This document shows, one piece after another, positions 1 through 6,772 of a DNA stretch of 7,309 nucleotides. This DNA comes from Phycisphaeraceae bacterium (GTDB lineage Bacteria; Planctomycetota; Phycisphaerae; Phycisphaerales; Phycisphaeraceae). The stretch lies in contig JAESSU010000473.1 in assembly GCA_016763955.1 (NCBI GenBank), positions 1 to 7,309 of the forward strand, in the 5' to 3' direction. Within the stretch, counting starts at the first letter, position 1; each line of letters opens with the position of its first letter. A program made the translations under genes and the position numbers. A model generated the notes under the pieces. That model was not told the origin of the DNA, did not search any database, and saw only the letters and a program-made list of their open reading frames with translations.

Positions 1-25
1 AATGTTTAACACTGGACACAGGCAT

Positions 26-34
26 ATCATACCA
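26..34 (-). promoter_or_regulatory. Extended -10 promoter element (candidate)
   Basis: On the minus strand this reads TGGTATGAT, which fits the TGn extension plus a -10 hexamer with one mismatch to TATAAT. No good -35 hexamer lies 16-18 bases upstream; that position falls in the palindrome at 39-58. Extended -10 promoters tolerate a poor -35. Transcription would run leftwards and start near position 19, serving a gene beyond the left edge. Confidence 0.35.
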
Positions 35-38
35 CGCT

Positions 39-58
39 AACACAAATGCGTTTGCGTT
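39..58. promoter_or_regulatory. LacI-family-like operator palindrome (candidate)
   Basis: The plus strand reads AACACAAATGCGTTTGCGTT, a 20-bp dyad centred on a GC step. Sixteen of the 20 positions agree with its own reverse complement, and the departures are one pair in the outer arm (42/55) and one near the centre (47/50). The right half, read on the minus strand, is AACGCAAACG, close to the half-site ACGCAAAC of the PurR operator, a known LacI-family site; the centre spacing differs from PurR by two bases. It lies immediately upstream of an extended -10 element on the minus strand, where a repressor would block the -35 region. A LacI-type regulator is partly encoded at the right end of the window, but a link between the two is only inference. 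A weak RNA hairpin is the alternative, though no U-tract follows. Confidence 0.4.
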
Positions 59-120
59 GACTCATGTCGCAAGAAGCTGCAAACATTTTGATTGCCAGAT
101 GAACTGTAAAACCGTTTGTC

Positions 121-1158
121 TTAGTTATCAAACTGTGCATCAAAGGCGATATTCGATGGTTTAAAGTCCACACTACGAACAAAGTCCGCAGCTTCAGTTG
201 CACCATGTTCGCGGTCCATCCGGCTGTCTTCCCATTCAACACTTAATGGGCCTTGATAACCCGTGTCATTCAGAGCAACGATGATCTCTTCAAAGTTTAC
301 ATCACCATGTCCCAATGAACGAAAGTCCCAGAACCGACGAGCATCAGCAAAGTCCGTATGTCCACCAAACACACCCACATCACCATTGCCATGATCCCAC
401 CACACGTCCTTCATGTGGCAATGGAAAATACGCTTCGGAAAGTCACGAATAAACTTCACATAATCCACACCCTGATAAGCAAGATGAGAGGGATCATAAT
501 TAAAGCCAAAGCGTTTATGTCCGCCAACGGCATCAAGGGCACGCTGGGCGGTGGCAATGTCAAAGGCGATTTCCGTAGGATGCACTTCCAATGCAAAGTT
601 CACATTAAGCTTATCAAACGCATTAAGGATCGGCGTGAACCGCTTGGCAAAATCGGCAAAACCTTTATCCCAATAAGCCTGCGTGGTCGGCGGGAAAGCG
701 TAAAGGCTATGCCAAATACTTGAGCCGGTAAAACCATTGACAACCGCAGGCTTACGGCCCCACTTCGTGCCATCTTTGGGCTTAGCATCCATGAACTTAC
801 GAGCTGCTTTACCGGTATTAATCATTTCCTTAGCGGCACGCTTGCGGACACCTTCAGGATCGCCATTGCCCCAAACATGCTCAGGCAAAAGACATTGATG
901 ACGCTCATCAATGTTGTCACAGATCGCTTGTCCAACCAAGTGTGCACTAAGGGCATAACTCGTCAAGCCGTTGTCCATGAGCACTTCCCATTTTTGCTTG
1001 CAGTAGGTTTTGCTCTTGAGTGCTTGCTGGACATCGAAGTGATCACCCCAACAGGCAAGCTCCAAGCCGTCGTACCCAAAGTCCGCAGCCTTGGTGCAAA
1101 GTTCTGCAAAAGGTAAATCTGCCCATTGTCCGCTAAATAGTGTGACAGGTCGTGCCAT
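121..1158 (-). CDS. Sugar phosphate isomerase/epimerase-like TIM-barrel protein
   Basis: A complete 345-residue protein of the xylose isomerase-like TIM-barrel superfamily (AP endonuclease 2 fold), cytoplasmic since no signal peptide is seen. Members bind a divalent metal and isomerise or epimerise sugars, sugar phosphates or inositol derivatives; the exact substrate cannot be read from sequence. Visible features are the first barrel strand with GLEL (E33), SAH (H73), the metal-ligand candidates E191 in ALEVHPTE, D222 in YDPSHL, H246/H248 in HCHMKD and E308 in SVEWED, and the loop motif LGHGDVNF (residues 282-289). The length is greater than the usual 260-300 residues because of loop insertions, notably around residues 85-165. 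The ATG is preceded by AGGAG (plus 1169-1173) at a spacing of 10 bases. It lies 90 bp after the kinase gene on the same strand and may share its transcript. Family assignment is firm; function in catabolism of the sugar released by the nearby hydrolase is inference. Confidence 0.9.
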   Translation of the reverse strand: MARPVTLFSGQWADLPFAELCTKAADFGYDGLELACWGDHFDVQQALKSKTYCKQKWEVLMDNGLTSYALSAHLVGQAICDNIDERHQCLLPEHVWGNGDPEGVRKRAAKEMINTGKAARKFMDAKPKDGTKWGRKPAVVNGFTGSSIWHSLYAFPPTTQAYWDKGFADFAKRFTPILNAFDKLNVNFALEVHPTEIAFDIATAQRALDAVGGHKRFGFNYDPSHLAYQGVDYVKFIRDFPKRIFHCHMKDVWWDHGNGDVGVFGGHTDFADARRFWDFRSLGHGDVNFEEIIVALNDTGYQGPLSVEWEDSRMDREHGATEAADFVRSVDFKPSNIAFDAQFDN

Positions 1159-1168
1159 GTGGTTTAAT

Positions 1169-1173
1169 CTCCT
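1169..1173 (-). promoter_or_regulatory. Ribosome binding site of the isomerase gene
   Basis: AGGAG on the minus strand, ten bases before the ATG at 1156-1158. It is the best Shine-Dalgarno match near the start and supports that ATG, although the spacing is on the long side. Confidence 0.6.
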
Positions 1174-1248
1174 GATTAGAAATACAATTTTTTATTAAAT
1201 GACGAGTAGATAGTTTGGTCTTAAAAGCTCAACAATGCAAGGTCTGCA

Positions 1249-3354
1249 TCAAAAATTTGAATTGTTTTTGTAATTCGGCAAGGTGATTTCGCAATGCAAA
1301 CCCTGCTCAGTGAAATAATGATCTAGCTGACCGTTCATTTCGTAGATGACTAAGCCTTCTACGAGTCTCATCCCCACGCCGGGTTGACTTGAGCCGTCGC
1401 AGCAGCAGATGCATGTCGGACAATCCTCTCGCCAGTGAATATGAACGGTCTGATGATCAAGGTCACCTACGACTTCCCATGTGAGTCTTAACATACCACT
1501 ATCTTTTTTCAAAACGCCGTACTTCATGGCATTGGTCAATAACTCATGTAAAGTCATACATAACGGCTGGGACAAGCGTGTTAACAAACGGACTTTTGGC
1601 CCGCTAATTTGAATACGATCTGCCATCCCTGACAACTGATGATCCAAAACCACATGGGCCAATTGATCCATGTAAATACCATCCCAATGCTCCTTAGCCA
1701 ATGCTTCGTGAGCCCGGGCCAGCGCATGGATCCGTCCTGAAAAAACCTCCGTAAAAATCTTCATGTCAGTGGAAGACCGCAGTGTCTGCGAAGCTAAAGC
1801 AATCACAGTTGCAAGCACATTTTTCACACGGTGATCCAACTCATGCGTCAGTCGCTTCTGGCTTTCATCGGTTTGTTTACGATCTGTCACACCGGTCTGA
1901 ACACTGACAAAATGCGTCAGCTTGCCCTGCGGATCATGCATCGGAGCAATGATCAATTCGACCCAATACATCGAGCCATCCTTACGGTAGTTTCTTAGCG
2001 TGACATTCACGGCACTGTGTTTTTCAATCGCCAAACGAAGTTTAGGTAAATCCGGTTGTTCATGATCACCACGATGTAAAAACCGAATATTCTTACCTAA
2101 AATTTCATCCGCCGAATAACCTGTCATTTTTTCAAATGCAGGATTCACATAGACCGCAGGATTGTCCGGCAAGTTCGGTTCCGTAATGACAATCCCATAA
2201 GGCGTTGAACGAATTGCATGATCACGCAGGCGTAATTCCTGCAAAACTTTTGCTTGTTCTGTGATATCGCGGCCCGTGCATTGCATCTGAATCAGATTAC
2301 CTTGCTCGTCAAAATAACCACGCGAGGTCCAACTGACCAAACGCTTGCCTAATGTTGAATGCGTCAGAGGGTACTCACCAAACGCAACAGGATTTTGAGA
2401 CGATAAAATTTCATGCATACTGTTAATTGCATTCATATCGTCTACATCGAAAATTTTCTCGTAACCTTGATCGAGCAGTTGATCGGAAGACACACCAAGG
2501 AACCGACACATGGCTTGATTGACATAAGTCACTTTGTTCTCGGCTGAGCCTCGGACAACCAACTCCGTCTGGTCTTCAACTAGCTGCCTGTAAAATTCTT
2601 CACTGATCGCCAGTTTTTTTAGTGCTTGCTCGCGCTCTTGAATTTTACGATGAAGGTCTTGGCATAACTCATCGATGCGATGAGCAACTAGATCCAACTC
2701 GTCGGATTGATAACGAAGCTTACGTCTTTGACTCCAACCCATTGACTGGTGCAAATTGTCAATATTAAGCTGCTTGAGATGCTTAGCCAAAAAGAGCAAA
2801 TGGCGAGTAAAATTAAGCTGAAAAACCGTGAAATACAACACAGAAAGCACAACCACAAACACAATGGCACAAAACACCATAGACTTCAGTTCAGTTCGTA
2901 AGCCCTTACGGATATATCCATGACAGACACGCACATGCAATTTGCCAATCGACTTACCCTCTGATTTGGTCCGCTGCGATGGCAGGTCAATGATATGATT
3001 TTCATCATAAGCAGCAGTGAAATCACCGGCTTTAAGATGCTGCTGATGAACCGGAATATCCGTATCCAGTTGCACATAGACCACACAAGGAATACTGATC
3101 ATCGCACGCAGTAAAAAGTCTACCCCTTCTTTATCATCAGCATAAATTTCGGACACTAATGCAGGCGTAAAACCATCGCGTATGACCTGGACCTGTTGAT
3201 TCAGTGCTGTGTAAAACAACTTGCTAACATGTTGATAGTGAAGCCACGAAAAGCCCCCCGCTAAAACCGTACTACATAAAACGACAGAGACAAGCACTCG
3301 GACAGTGAGCCCGGAATATTTCATAGATGAGATAGATGGCGTTTTTTCATTCAT
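1249..3354 (-). CDS. Membrane-bound PAS/LOV-like HWE-family sensor histidine kinase
   Basis: A 701-residue two-component sensor kinase. In order: a cytoplasmic N-terminus, membrane segment about 17-36, extracytoplasmic sensor region about 37-157, membrane segment about 158-179, a HAMP-like linker and coiled coil about 180-250, PAS 1 about 251-368, PAS 2 about 378-493, and the kinase core 500-695. The core is of the HWE type: phospho-acceptor H508 in ELDHRVKN, N-box with H603 and N608 in LHELLTNAMKYG, W641-x-E643, and the glycine box VGMRLVEGL. PAS 2 closely follows the LOV pattern (NPAFEKMTGYS, NYRKDG, SVQTGVTDRK), but the photoactive Cys is Ile423 and a flavin-contacting Asn is Val465. Five cysteines cluster at 645-652. 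No response regulator lies in the window, so its partner is unknown. A stop codon lies five codons upstream of the ATG, fixing the start at 3354 or later; no good Shine-Dalgarno is seen, and Met11 is an alternative start. Confidence 0.92.
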   Translation of the reverse strand: MNEKTPSISSMKYSGLTVRVLVSVVLCSTVLAGGFSWLHYQHVSKLFYTALNQQVQVIRDGFTPALVSEIYADDKEGVDFLLRAMISIPCVVYVQLDTDIPVHQQHLKAGDFTAAYDENHIIDLPSQRTKSEGKSIGKLHVRVCHGYIRKGLRTELKSMVFCAIVFVVVLSVLYFTVFQLNFTRHLLFLAKHLKQLNIDNLHQSMGWSQRRKLRYQSDELDLVAHRIDELCQDLHRKIQEREQALKKLAISEEFYRQLVEDQTELVVRGSAENKVTYVNQAMCRFLGVSSDQLLDQGYEKIFDVDDMNAINSMHEILSSQNPVAFGEYPLTHSTLGKRLVSWTSRGYFDEQGNLIQMQCTGRDITEQAKVLQELRLRDHAIRSTPYGIVITEPNLPDNPAVYVNPAFEKMTGYSADEILGKNIRFLHRGDHEQPDLPKLRLAIEKHSAVNVTLRNYRKDGSMYWVELIIAPMHDPQGKLTHFVSVQTGVTDRKQTDESQKRLTHELDHRVKNVLATVIALASQTLRSSTDMKIFTEVFSGRIHALARAHEALAKEHWDGIYMDQLAHVVLDHQLSGMADRIQISGPKVRLLTRLSQPLCMTLHELLTNAMKYGVLKKDSGMLRLTWEVVGDLDHQTVHIHWREDCPTCICCCDGSSQPGVGMRLVEGLVIYEMNGQLDHYFTEQGLHCEITLPNYKNNSNF

Positions 3355-3510
3355 CCAAGAGCAAGCTCACGAATGGATCTAGAAGCTGGTCTTTGCCAAT
3401 CATCGACCTGCTCATACTGTAATGGGTCACGGCATATGTACAAGTCATACCTGAACTATTAGCCACAAAACTGATATTTCTTGCGATGCACTGAATTTCG
3501 GTGTTGTAAG
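3355..3510. other. Intergenic gap between LamG tail and kinase gene
   Basis: A 156-bp non-coding stretch. Open frames crossing it are out of frame with the neighbours and show no family features. A weak promoter candidate lies at 3416-3443. I see no stem-loop with a T-tract that would end the hydrolase transcript. The size of the gap suggests the kinase gene has its own promoter. Confidence 0.5.
3416..3443 (-). promoter_or_regulatory. Weak sigma-70-like promoter for the kinase gene (candidate)
   Basis: On the minus strand, TTGTAC (3438-3443) and TACAGT (3416-3421) are separated by 16 bases. The match to TTGACA/TATAAT is partial, so this is only a placement guess, supported by its location about 60 bases before the kinase start. 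Confidence 0.2.
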
Positions 3511-4077
3511 TCATTTCCAAAACGGAAGTAACTTGGCGCGCTCATAACGTTGCTTAACCTGCGGGGGTGTCCAAGCTCCGGCAATGACGTGCATTCGTAG
3601 CATTTGCCCGACAAAGCCCCCATCGATTTCCAGTTCGTCGATATCTTTACTTGCCCCATCAACAATGTTTCCACCCACAAGGCAGCGTTCAGTAGAACGC
3701 GTGCCAATACAAGGGGACTGGCTCTGTAACTGGCCATTAAGGTATAAAGACAGAACCTTGCCATCATAGGTGGTAATGACATGATAAAAGTGCCCTAGTT
3801 CAAGGCGGCTTTGTGACTGCACTGTTACATGTGGGTTAGGATGCGACCGCAACTCTGGTAAACGCCTAGCTTCGAGCAAGCCATCGGGACGAATGATCAG
3901 ACTCACTTGGGCACCGCGCTGATAACAAATCACGCTTGTCTGACCGACCTTTTGAGGCCGGATCACCACATCCACACTCATTGGTCCATTGGGGGCATAG
4001 TCCAGTTGGGTCTGAAGAATCTGTTTGCCATTGAACTTGAGCATCCGACCATTGCCTGGCAAAACATCAAAAGTCAT
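3511..4077 (-). CDS. LamG-like jellyroll domain, probably the detached C-terminus of the hydrolase
   Basis: From the ATG at 4075-4077 this encodes 188 residues of a concanavalin A-like/LamG domain: FYHVITTYDGK (residues 97-107) followed by LSLYLNGQ (109-116) is the typical strand pair, and FVGQMLRMHVIAGAW (155-169) is the typical closing strand. Such domains bind carbohydrate or mediate adhesion in secreted enzymes. The fragment has no signal peptide and starts inside the domain. The same frame is open upstream for 18 more codons (IADWSGHESS..., the start of a LamG fold) to an in-frame TAG at 4132-4134, beyond which the hydrolase continues in the identical frame. A purine-rich AGGGGGA sits seven bases before the ATG, so re-initiation is possible, but the product would lack the first LamG strands. 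Most likely it is part of one hydrolase-LamG protein split by a nonsense codon; a separate gene is less likely. Confidence 0.6.
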   Translation of the reverse strand: MTFDVLPGNGRMLKFNGKQILQTQLDYAPNGPMSVDVVIRPQKVGQTSVICYQRGAQVSLIIRPDGLLEARRLPELRSHPNPHVTVQSQSRLELGHFYHVITTYDGKVLSLYLNGQLQSQSPCIGTRSTERCLVGGNIVDGASKDIDELEIDGGFVGQMLRMHVIAGAWTPPQVKQRYERAKLLPFWK

Positions 4078-4084
4078 CTTGGCT

Positions 4085-4091
4085 TCCCCCT
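4085..4091 (-). promoter_or_regulatory. Shine-Dalgarno-like AGGGGGA before the LamG ATG
   Basis: On the minus strand AGGGGGA lies seven bases before the ATG at 4075-4077. It could support internal initiation or re-initiation 54 bases after the amber codon. It also simply encodes part of the KGE sequence of the continuous frame, so it may be fortuitous. Confidence 0.25.
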
Positions 4092-4131
4092 TAAGTTCAA
4101 GGCTCGATTCATGGCCTGACCAGTCGGCGAT

Positions 4132-4134
4132 CTA
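4132..4134 (-). other. In-frame amber codon splitting the hydrolase-LamG reading frame
   Basis: The hydrolase frame ends ...GEPRT-TAG and continues without shift as IADWSGHESSLEL into the LamG segment. The hydrolase start (6018) and the LamG ATG (4077) are in the same frame. The residues before the stop (VLWSF) look like the first strand of the LamG domain and those after it like the second, so the stop lies inside a domain. The codon is followed by ATC, which is not a classical read-through context. Nonsense mutation, sequencing error or recoding are all possible. Without the stop, the protein would be 835 residues. Confidence 0.85.
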
Positions 4135-6018
4135 CGTTCGCGGCTCACCCTTTTTATGTTGCGGGACAAACGACCAAAGCACACTGGTTTGATCATAGCT
4201 TGTCGAAGGCACCGACCAAACCGTCGATGAGTAAGCCCACTTACCATCAGCAAACTGCACCACCGCTGCATAGTAGTCTTCGCCTTCACGTGTCTTGGGC
4301 TTTCGCCAATCACAGTAGGACGAAACCTCCCCCACAGAACGTTTACGCAGCGCGATGGGACGCTCACCTTCATTGGGATTAACCGAGTATGCGTTATCAC
4401 AATCCAAGGGTGCAAGAAATCTCAGTAGCTGACCATTGCGCATCGCTGAGACTTGCGTTTTATCTACATCCACAGCGATCACACGATAGTCAATCACGCG
4501 TACCCCTTCATGCAATGCCGGTTGACCAGTTGCGCCATCTTGGCCATTGACAAGCATGTGCAGTGAACGCGAGTTGTCAGCCAAGCGATGCAAGGGGACG
4601 TTGTAATAAAGTTGGTCGGAGTAATTTGTCCCACGCACCATCGCAATATCCGGGAGATTGGCATAATCGATTTTACTGCCATCTTCTAATTCCAAAGATG
4701 CACGGACACGTATCACGCGACTGTGATTGCGATCAACGCCGTTGTCATAGTTCCATTTCCAGGCATCAAGCTGTTGCATATCCAGCCAGTCACTGTGCTG
4801 CAAAGCGATGAGGGCATTGTGGTCGTCAAGTAATTTTACGGTAATTTTTGCCTTGCCGGTGACATTGGCAGCAGGCAGTGGCAGGAACTCGACAATCACC
4901 GGTTCACCTGTTTGCAGTGCCTTGCGATAGGACAGCACCGATTGCGGCTTACCCTCTTCAGATTCGGGGAGAGGCTTGTTGTTATAACGTGACAAGTAGC
5001 GTTGACTGATCTCCATACGGCTGGTGAGTTGACTGTATGTACAGCTTAAACTTGTGGCTTCGTGATAGTCATTCCATGTACTCCATTGCAGGAAATCGGG
5101 CTTTTGAACCAGCGTTTTTTCCCAAACAGAGCGAAGGAATTCCGTGTGACGTGGCGAAACAAAATTGCGTTGAACACTTCGGTCGCTCAGGTAACCAGGC
5201 CAGATCGTACCGCCGACATATTGACTGACTTTTTTGCCGTCATAGGTTTTGCGAAAGAACCCGGGCATCTGTGTTGCAGCTTCTAGGGCTGAAGCGGCAA
5301 AATTAAAACAGCCATCAAGCATATCTCCAAAACCATCTGTTTTTGCAGGATCAAATCGACCATATATCGCAGGCATCAACCCGCCATGTTCGTAGATCAC
5401 AAACGGATTGCAACCTTGTTCACGGACGACAGCTAGTGCTTTACGCCAGTCCTCCGCAGAGCGCCTATCTCCGCCGTAAAACAACATCACCGGTCGGCCC
5501 TCGATTTTCAGATGACGCGGATTGTCCCCCACTTCCTTGAGATACTTCACAATCGACTGACCTAAAAAAACAGGATCTTTGGCAGCCTGCCCACCTAGCG
5601 ATTCAATGAATGATGCAATCTTAAAATCCGCGGGCAAGTCAAAACGATCCGCTGCGTTGAGCATGTTACGTGTGCTGGCAATATGACGGATCACATTCGA
5701 GGGTTCAAAAAACAGAAAATCCGCGAGCATGCAATCCCAACCGTGATCCGACAGCAGTTTCAACTCATTTCCCACTGCATAGAGTTGGCGTTCATCAGCT
5801 TTGGGAAGTTGTCCATTGCGATCAAGCAAGCTCATCACTGGAAAATCGGTCGGCTTGGCGATACCCCTTGAGTTATAATAACTAGGCAGCCAACTCATGT
5901 AAGAAACCATCGTATGAGACGGATACTTTCCCGATTGTGCTTCAACTGCTTGTGTATGCAAACCACACAACGCACTGATTAACAAAGCGACGACAGAAAA
6001 AAAGCGTGGGTTCAACAT
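4132..6018 (-). CDS. Secreted GH71/GH99-like glycoside hydrolase (C-terminus cut inside a LamG domain)
   Basis: A 628-residue secreted protein. Residues 1-27 form a signal peptide (basic start, hydrophobic 8-20, likely cleavage after AVEA). The catalytic region, about 33-345, resembles the GH71 (endo-alpha-1,3-glucanase) and GH99 (endo-alpha-mannosidase) TIM barrels: HTMVSYM near the first strand, HGWDCMLADF, HLKIEGRPVMLFYGG (169-183), VIYEHGG and the hallmark STWNDYHEATSL (313-324). Substrate is therefore probably an alpha-linked glucan or mannan, but this is not decided by sequence. Residues about 360-600 are beta-rich accessory sequence ending in VQFADGKWAYSSTVW. From about residue 612 (SVLWSF) a LamG domain begins, and the frame is stopped by TAG at 628. 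The ATG is preceded by GAAGG (plus 6025-6029) at six bases. It follows the pseudopilin gene by 50 bp. Function may be impaired or altered by loss of the LamG tail, although the catalytic part is intact. Confidence 0.82.
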   Translation of the reverse strand: MLNPRFFSVVALLISALCGLHTQAVEAQSGKYPSHTMVSYMSWLPSYYNSRGIAKPTDFPVMSLLDRNGQLPKADERQLYAVGNELKLLSDHGWDCMLADFLFFEPSNVIRHIASTRNMLNAADRFDLPADFKIASFIESLGGQAAKDPVFLGQSIVKYLKEVGDNPRHLKIEGRPVMLFYGGDRRSAEDWRKALAVVREQGCNPFVIYEHGGLMPAIYGRFDPAKTDGFGDMLDGCFNFAASALEAATQMPGFFRKTYDGKKVSQYVGGTIWPGYLSDRSVQRNFVSPRHTEFLRSVWEKTLVQKPDFLQWSTWNDYHEATSLSCTYSQLTSRMEISQRYLSRYNNKPLPESEEGKPQSVLSYRKALQTGEPVIVEFLPLPAANVTGKAKITVKLLDDHNALIALQHSDWLDMQQLDAWKWNYDNGVDRNHSRVIRVRASLELEDGSKIDYANLPDIAMVRGTNYSDQLYYNVPLHRLADNSRSLHMLVNGQDGATGQPALHEGVRVIDYRVIAVDVDKTQVSAMRNGQLLRFLAPLDCDNAYSVNPNEGERPIALRKRSVGEVSSYCDWRKPKTREGEDYYAAVVQFADGKWAYSSTVWSVPSTSYDQTSVLWSFVPQHKKGEPRT

Positions 6019-6024
6019 GATGAG

Positions 6025-6029
6025 CCTTC
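6025..6029 (-). promoter_or_regulatory. Ribosome binding site of the hydrolase gene
   Basis: GAAGG on the minus strand, six bases before the ATG at 6016-6018. Together with the signal peptide that begins directly at this ATG, it supports the chosen start. Confidence 0.55.
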
Positions 6030-6035
6030 AATAAT

Positions 6036-6062
6036 AAAAAATGTAACGTCAGAGTCGTTTAC
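6036..6062 (-). terminator. Weak Rho-independent terminator or attenuator (candidate)
   Basis: On the minus strand GTAAACG and CGTTAC (6056-6062 and 6043-6048) pair as a six-bp stem with one bulged A and a seven-base loop, and a run of six T (6036-6041) follows. It starts just after the pseudopilin stop codon and ends before the hydrolase ribosome binding site. The stem is short and only half G/C, so it may reduce rather than stop read-through into the hydrolase gene. Confidence 0.3.
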
Positions 6063-6068
6063 AGAAAT

Positions 6069-6716
6069 TCAGAATTTGTTCCAAATCGCCCCGGTACCCG
6101 GAAGGCGATTGTTTTCCGCAGCAGCATGCCCGTCAACATACACAATGTTGGTGGCCCCAAGATGTCGATACTCCTGATTGGCGACAGAGACGCCCGCATC
6201 GGTATAGACGTGACCGGTGCAATAAGCTTGTGCATCTAAATTGTTGGCGGTCGTGTTTATGACATCTACCATGAACAGACACTTGCCGGGAAATCGAATA
6301 TCCCCAAGACGTTTTCTCTTTTGCGCAAAAAGATCAAAACGACAGATGTTAAAACTCAAACCATAGTTACCCTGTTTGAAAAAATAGAGATCGCCCTCAG
6401 GACAGTCCAATTTTTCATAACCGTTGATATATGCCTCAAGCCAAGGACGCGGGCCAGAGGTCACGCCCGCAGGCTCAACAAACCAGATCGGCTTATCAAT
6501 TCCGGGGATATATTCATGAAAGTCGTTGGCGTACAAAGGCAGGCCCAGCCCCAACTGTCTAAGACTACTTAGACACTGCACCGCGCGTGCCGATTTGCGA
6601 GCAGATGCCAGTGCAGGTAGCAAGATAGCAATTAAAAGACTGATGATCGAAATCACCACCAGCAACTCAATGAGTGTAAAAGCATGTTTAGATTTTTCGA
6701 GTGTTCGTGTGTTCAT
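6069..6716 (-). CDS. Prepilin-type N-terminal cleavage/methylation protein with H-X9-DG motif
   Basis: A complete 215-residue pseudopilin-like protein. Residues 1-12 are a short basic leader, followed by [10 protein letters not shown] with predicted prepilin peptidase cleavage between A12 and F13 and the conserved Glu at +5 (E17); residues 13-35 are the hydrophobic helix that anchors and assembles pilins. The head, about 40-215, carries C105, C125, C146 and C166, possible disulfide partners, and the C-terminal H185-X9-D195-G196 motif of the large PVC-bacterial family (DUF1559-like or H-X9-DG type). The family's role is unknown; its members are amplified in planctomycetes and lentisphaerae and often sit beside carbohydrate or sulfatase genes. 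No secretion ATPase, platform protein or peptidase gene is nearby. The start is supported by AGGAG (6723-6727) six bases upstream. It lies 56 bp after the regulator and 50 bp before the hydrolase, suggesting linked expression. Confidence 0.92.
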   Translation of the reverse strand: MNTRTLEKSKHAFTLIELLVVISIISLLIAILLPALASARKSARAVQCLSSLRQLGLGLPLYANDFHEYIPGIDKPIWFVEPAGVTSGPRPWLEAYINGYEKLDCPEGDLYFFKQGNYGLSFNICRFDLFAQKRKRLGDIRFPGKCLFMVDVINTTANNLDAQAYCTGHVYTDAGVSVANQEYRHLGATNIVYVDGHAAAENNRLPGTGAIWNKF

Positions 6717-6722
6717 GAGTAA

Positions 6723-6727
6723 CTCCT
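6723..6727 (-). promoter_or_regulatory. Ribosome binding site of the pseudopilin gene
   Basis: AGGAG on the minus strand six bases before the ATG at 6714-6716, an ideal position. It fixes the start, which also gives a normal short pilin leader. Confidence 0.7.
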
Positions 6728-6772
6728 GTTTTATCTCTCTTTATTCGATACCAAAGAAACATCTATTAATTG

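Larger units (their letters stand above)
1..120. other. Intergenic region downstream of the isomerase gene
   Basis: No plausible gene is seen in these 120 bases on either strand; the open frames crossing them are shadows of the isomerase gene. The stretch lies after the stop codon of the isomerase gene (minus strand) and before whatever gene lies left of the window. It holds a 20-bp imperfect palindrome and an extended -10 element, listed separately. No clear Rho-independent terminator for the isomerase gene is visible: the small inverted repeats here have short stems and no following T-tract. Confidence 0.6.

Noticed and set aside
358..723. A 121-codon plus-strand open frame
   Set aside because: It lies entirely within the isomerase gene on the opposite strand, has no recognisable domain, and its composition is what an antisense shadow gives.
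1159..1248. Promoter for the isomerase gene in the 90-bp gap
   Set aside because: TTGAGC and several A/T-rich hexamers are present, but none pairs with a partner at 16-18 bases convincingly, so no promoter is called.
1235..1249. Inverted repeat ATGCA/TGCAT at the kinase gene end, as a terminator
   Set aside because: The stem is only five pairs with a five-base loop and no T-tract follows directly, so it does not support a terminator call.
3359..3368. Short palindrome-like GAGC/GCTC just before the kinase start
   Set aside because: The two-base centre cannot form an RNA hairpin loop of normal size, and such a short repeat is expected by chance.
3459..3782. A 107-codon minus-strand open frame across the LamG gene end
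   Set aside because: It overlaps the LamG coding frame and has no family features; treated as a shadow.
4074..4415. A 113-codon minus-strand open frame overlapping the hydrolase C-terminus and the amber codon
   Set aside because: It is in another frame from the hydrolase and LamG segments, is rich in Arg with no domain signature, and could not explain the clear continuity of the LamG fold; a frameshift is not needed because both parts share one frame.
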